A stretch of 8,969 nucleotides of DNA from Bacilli bacterium. Lineage in GTDB: Bacteria; Bacillota_I; Bacilli_A; ML615J-28; CAG-313. Positions 6,057 through 8,969 of the stretch are shown here, piece by piece. How positions within the stretch are numbered: the first letter of the stretch is position 1; every line of letters starts with the position of its first letter. The notes beneath the pieces are model-generated. The model did not search any database, had not been told where the DNA came from, and worked only from the letters and a program-made list of their open reading frames with translations. Location of the stretch: NCBI GenBank assembly GCA_900770645.1, contig CAAGKY010000133.1:1-8969 (forward strand). The letters run 5' to 3'. A program made the translations under genes and the position numbers.

Positions 6057-6902
6057 ATGAAGAAAAAGAATAATGCATTAGTAATGCCTGTTGTAAAATG
6101 GGTAGGTGGGAAACGACAATTATTAGATGAACTTAAAAAATATACTCCTAGTAGAATTAGTACTTATTATGAACCATTCTTCGGTGGTGGTGCAAACCTG
6201 TTTGCAATTCAACCTAAAAATGCTGTTATTAATGACCTAAATGGAGATTTAGTAACTACATATAGAGTTATTAAAGAAAAAGTTGAAGAATTAATTGAAA
6301 AGTTAAAAGTTCATGAAGCAAACAATACTGAAGAATACTTCTATCAAATTAGAGATTTAGATAGACAATCTTCAAGATATAATGCACTTGATGATGTTGA
6401 AAAAGCAGCTAGATTAATATACTTGAATAAAACTTGTTATAATGGTTTATTTAGAGTAAATAGTTCTGGACAATTTAATACACCATATGGAAAATATAAG
6501 AATCCTAATATTGTTAATGAAGTAGTATTACGAGCAGTAAGCAAATACTTTAATGATAATAACATTCAGATATTAACAGGTGACTTTGCAGATGCAGTTG
6601 CTAATGCTCAAAAAGGAGATTTCGTATATCTTGATCCTCCTTATGACCCAGTTTCAAATACTGCAAGTTTTACAGGATATAACGAAGGCGGATTTAATAA
6701 AAAAGAACAAGAAAGATTAAAACTTGTTTGTGATGAGTTAAATAAAAAAGGTGTTAAATTCTTATTGTCTAATTCTAATACTGAATTTATAAACAATTTA
6801 TATAAAGGATACGACATTATTATTGTGAAAGCAAAACGTTCTATCAACTCAAATGGAAATAAACGTGGTGAAGTTGAAGAAGTGTTAATTAAGAATTTCT
6901 AA
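6057..6902 (+). CDS. Dam/DpnM-like DNA adenine-N6 methyltransferase (class alpha, D12 family)
   Basis: A 281-residue S-adenosylmethionine-dependent enzyme that methylates adenine in double-stranded DNA and so protects the host from the adjoining nuclease. KWVGGKRQ (14-21) and YEPFFGGGANLF (38-49) form the cofactor-binding part. LNKTCYNGLFRVN (123-135) is characteristic of the Dam/DpnM group, and LDPPYDP (192-198) is the catalytic motif IV. Motif order I before IV makes it alpha class. Family relatives mostly recognise GATC, so GATC is the likely target but is not proven. GAAAGGAG at 6041-6048 selects the ATG at 6057; an in-frame ATG at 6021 lies within the -10 region and is rejected. The gene ends 2 nt before the endonuclease start. 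Confidence 0.92.
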   Translation: MKKKNNALVMPVVKWVGGKRQLLDELKKYTPSRISTYYEPFFGGGANLFAIQPKNAVINDLNGDLVTTYRVIKEKVEELIEKLKVHEANNTEEYFYQIRDLDRQSSRYNALDDVEKAARLIYLNKTCYNGLFRVNSSGQFNTPYGKYKNPNIVNEVVLRAVSKYFNDNNIQILTGDFADAVANAQKGDFVYLDPPYDPVSNTASFTGYNEGGFNKKEQERLKLVCDELNKKGVKFLLSNSNTEFINNLYKGYDIIIVKAKRSINSNGNKRGEVEEVLIKNF

Positions 6903-6904
6903 TT

Positions 6905-8188
6905 ATGGCTGAAAGTTATTTAAATACTGCGTGGAATCAATTATTTGAAAAGTATAGCATTCTTGATGTCGTACGAGAACATGGTAATTATATTATTACT
7001 GCTAAACAAATCAAAGAGTTTAGAGAACCACGTTTAATGACTAAATTTGACCATTCAGAAAATTTACCTGAAATATTTAAGGAAAATAAATTGTCAATAA
7101 TGCCAATATCAAGAAATGACTTTATAATCTCTAATCATCAAATGTTTAGTGAATTAAAAGAAATTAATCAGGATATTATTAAAGTTGAATTCCCAAATTA
7201 TATTCAAAGTATTGTGCCTGCTAAAATTACAAGTGAAGCTATTGCATTGAACTGTGCATACTTAACAGGAATGCTTGAAGACTTTTTAGAAGATGAACAA
7301 ATAGTTCCAACCGTAAGTGGCAGAATGGCATCTAGCAAATTTTCTTTTGAAATACTTAATACATCAACAAAAAACTATGATGAAATACTTGTTGAAAATT
7401 CTCAAATTGAAATTGATGGTGCATATGAAGGTATTAATTATTTAAGTTTAGTTGAAGCAAAAAGAAATATAAATACTGACTTTTTAATTAGACAATTATA
7501 CTATCCATATAGATTATGGACAAGTAAAGTTGATAAGAAAGTTAAGGTAATTTATTTTGTATATAGTAATGATATTTTTAGTTTCTTTGAATATCAATTT
7601 GATGATTCTAACAAGTATAATAGTTTAAGACTAATTAAACAAAAGAATTATTCATTGGAAGATATCGCAATTACATTTAAAGATATTACTGATATATCAG
7701 ATAAAATTAAATATGTTGATGAACCTGAAATACCATTTCCACAAGCTGATTCATTTAAAAGGGTTATTAACTTGTGTGAATTAATTAATGATAGTGAAGT
7801 AACTGCCGAAAAGATAACTGAAGAATTTGAATTTGATCCAAGACAAACTCAATATTATACAAGGGCTGCAATGTATTTAGGATTGATTGATAAATGTTCA
7901 GAAGGAAAACATGTAACATATAAATTATCTGCTATTGGTAAAGAAATAATGAAGATGAAATACGTACAAAGACAACTAGAATTTGTTAAGTTAATTCTTT
8001 CTCATAAAGTATTCCATATTTCATTTGTTCAATACCTATATGCTGGAAGACAATTATCCAAAAAGGAAGTTGTTGCATTTATGAAAGAATGTAATTTGTA
8101 TCATATTGAATCTGAAGAAACATTTGGAAGAAGAGCAAGTACTATAATTTCATGGATTAACTGGATAATTAGTATTGTTCAAGAATAA
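6905..8188 (+). CDS. Type II restriction endonuclease-like protein with PD-(D/E)XK core and C-terminal winged helices
   Basis: A 427-residue protein between two methyltransferases, best read as the nuclease of the system. The catalytic core is visible at residues 165-205: IEID(171)GAY, then SLVE(184)AK(186), giving the D...ExK triad, followed by RQLYYPYRLW. The N-terminal 130 residues are of unclear type. From about 280 to 350 there is a winged-helix-like region (AEKITEEFEFDPRQTQYYTRAA..GLID), and a second helical unit ends in FGRRASTIISWINW (408-420), a tail I associate with a family often annotated only as type II restriction enzyme. It does not look like DpnII/MboI nucleases (about 280-290 residues). 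It starts 2 nt after the methyltransferase with no clear ribosome binding site, so translation is probably coupled, which would keep nuclease levels below protective methylation. Cut site unknown; GATC is a guess from its partners. Confidence 0.8.
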   Translation: MAESYLNTAWNQLFEKYSILDVVREHGNYIITAKQIKEFREPRLMTKFDHSENLPEIFKENKLSIMPISRNDFIISNHQMFSELKEINQDIIKVEFPNYIQSIVPAKITSEAIALNCAYLTGMLEDFLEDEQIVPTVSGRMASSKFSFEILNTSTKNYDEILVENSQIEIDGAYEGINYLSLVEAKRNINTDFLIRQLYYPYRLWTSKVDKKVKVIYFVYSNDIFSFFEYQFDDSNKYNSLRLIKQKNYSLEDIAITFKDITDISDKIKYVDEPEIPFPQADSFKRVINLCELINDSEVTAEKITEEFEFDPRQTQYYTRAAMYLGLIDKCSEGKHVTYKLSAIGKEIMKMKYVQRQLEFVKLILSHKVFHISFVQYLYAGRQLSKKEVVAFMKECNLYHIESEETFGRRASTIISWINWIISIVQE

Positions 8189-8248
8189 ATTAAAAAATTT
8201 AAAAATTAAAAAAAGTAAAAATACACTTTTCTGCGTAATATATAAGTA
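8189..8248. other. A-rich spacer before the second methyltransferase
   Basis: Sixty bases, mostly A with short T runs, ending near TATATAAG. No terminator and no convincing -35/-10 pair are seen, although TAATATATAA could serve as a weak -10. The second methyltransferase may be read through from the nuclease or have its own weak promoter. Confidence 0.4.
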
Positions 8249-8256
8249 GGGAGGTG
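8249..8256 (+). promoter_or_regulatory. Strong Shine-Dalgarno overlapping the only GTG start candidate
   Basis: GGGAGGTG is an almost full anti-16S match. The GTG at 8254-8256 that opens the reading frame is its last three bases, so it cannot be the start if this is the ribosome binding site. At the normal spacing of 6 nt the in-frame codon is ATT (8263). Confidence 0.75.
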
Positions 8257-8958
8257 TGTTTTATTTTATATAACGATGATTGCATTAAGGTAATGCAAAA
8301 AATTAAAAATGAGTCAGTTGATGTTGTCTTTGCCGACCCACCATACTTTCTTTCTAATGGTGGTAAAAGCATTTCAAGTGGTAAAGTTGTATCAGTAAAC
8401 AAAGGAGAATGGGATAAAAAAGAAAACTATGGTGATATTCAAAAGTTCACAAAAGACTGGATAAGTGGATGTTATAGAATATTAAAAAAGAAATGTAGCA
8501 TATGGATTAGTGGTACTCATCATAATATATTTGATATTAAACGAACATTAGATGAAGTTGGGTTTAATATAGTTAATATCATTATATGGAAAAAACTTGA
8601 TCCACCACCATTAATCTATAAAAACAAATGTAGATTTTCATATGAATTTATAATATGGGCTGATAAAGGACATAGTCACATATTTAATTATGAGGAAATG
8701 TTCAATATAAATAATGATGAACTTGAAGATGTTTGGGTATTGCCTGCCGTATCAACGAATGAGAAAAAGTATGGTTATCATCCAACACAAAAGCCAGAGT
8801 GTTTACTTGAAAGAATAATTAAAGCATCAACTACTGAAGGACAACTAGTATTAGACCCGTTTATGGGAAGTGGCACAACAGGAAGTTTGATTATAAGAGA
8901 TGATGACAATGATGAAGGAACATTAATTTGTTCAATTATTAACGATTATAATATTTAG
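8254..8958 (+). CDS. DpnA-like second DNA adenine methyltransferase (class beta), C-terminus apparently truncated
   Basis: The frame gives up to 234 residues. VVFADPPYFLSNGGK (24-38) contains the catalytic DPPY, WISG..HNIF follows (about 85-93), then HPTQKP (176-181) and the cofactor motif DPFMGSGTTG (201-210). Order IV before I is beta class, and the pattern closely resembles M.DpnA, the second methyltransferase of DpnII-type systems, which can act on single-stranded DNA. After GSGTTG, relatives continue for roughly 40-50 residues including a GRxFIGI(D/E) strand and a terminal helix. Here only 24 unlike, acidic residues (beginning SLIIRDDD) precede TAG, so the cofactor pocket seems incomplete. 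Neither other forward frame continues there (both hit TGA early). The start is uncertain: GTG 8254 lies inside the Shine-Dalgarno, and ATT 8263 fits better. An upstream in-frame TAA at 8236 limits extension. Function may be lost or altered. Confidence 0.82.
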   Translation: MCFILYNDDCIKVMQKIKNESVDVVFADPPYFLSNGGKSISSGKVVSVNKGEWDKKENYGDIQKFTKDWISGCYRILKKKCSIWISGTHHNIFDIKRTLDEVGFNIVNIIIWKKLDPPPLIYKNKCRFSYEFIIWADKGHSHIFNYEEMFNINNDELEDVWVLPAVSTNEKKYGYHPTQKPECLLERIIKASTTEGQLVLDPFMGSGTTGSLIIRDDDNDEGTLICSIINDYNI

Positions 8959-8969
8959 TAGTTTAACTG

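Noticed and set aside
569..8958. Use of TGA as tryptophan (Mycoplasma code)
   Set aside because: Tryptophan is encoded by TGG throughout, and the second recombinase ends at TGA within its terminator.

Overview
The window is strongly AT-rich. Ribosome binding sites are AAAGGAG-type, tryptophan is encoded by TGG, and TAA, TAG and TGA all serve as stops. This suggests a low-GC Bacillota or Mycoplasmatota-like (Acholeplasma/RF39-type) bacterium using the standard code, though the genus cannot be read from the sequence. All convincing genes are on the + strand. No tRNA, rRNA, IS element or CRISPR array was seen. The content (paired site-specific recombinases, an orphan metabolite/peptide-ligase pair, a restriction-modification operon) fits an integrative mobile element or a genomic island.

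Layout: (1) 1-568 has no convincing gene. It holds two copies of a ~165-195 bp AT-rich unit, each with an identical 31-bp block containing a G6 run, followed by A-rich ATCAAAA runs. (2) 569-3626 encodes two tandem, overlapping large serine recombinases, closed by a terminator that contains the second gene's stop codon. (3) 3752-5096 encodes an amidoligase_2-family protein (COOH-NH2 ligase fold) and a gamma-glutamylcyclotransferase-like protein, a probable make/break pair acting on gamma-glutamyl or similar amide bonds, closed by a terminator. The promoter-proximal region of this pair shares a ~39-bp sequence, with a perfect 16-mer, with the region just upstream of the first recombinase. (4) 5155-5392 is an intergenic stretch with a locally GC-richer patch. 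(5) 5393-5983 encodes an unrecognised acidic protein with its own promoter. (6) 6057-8958 is a type II restriction-modification operon: Dam/DpnM-like adenine methyltransferase, a PD-(D/E)XK endonuclease with a C-terminal winged helix, and a DpnA-like second methyltransferase whose C-terminus appears cut off or replaced.

The left half (recombinases, amidoligase, cyclotransferase) favours CTA leucine codons, and the right half (unknown protein, restriction-modification genes) favours TTA. This suggests two modules of different origin joined near 5.1-5.4 kb. The recombinases probably mobilise the element, the restriction-modification genes defend it or its host, and the amidoligase/cyclotransferase pair is the least explained and most interesting cargo.
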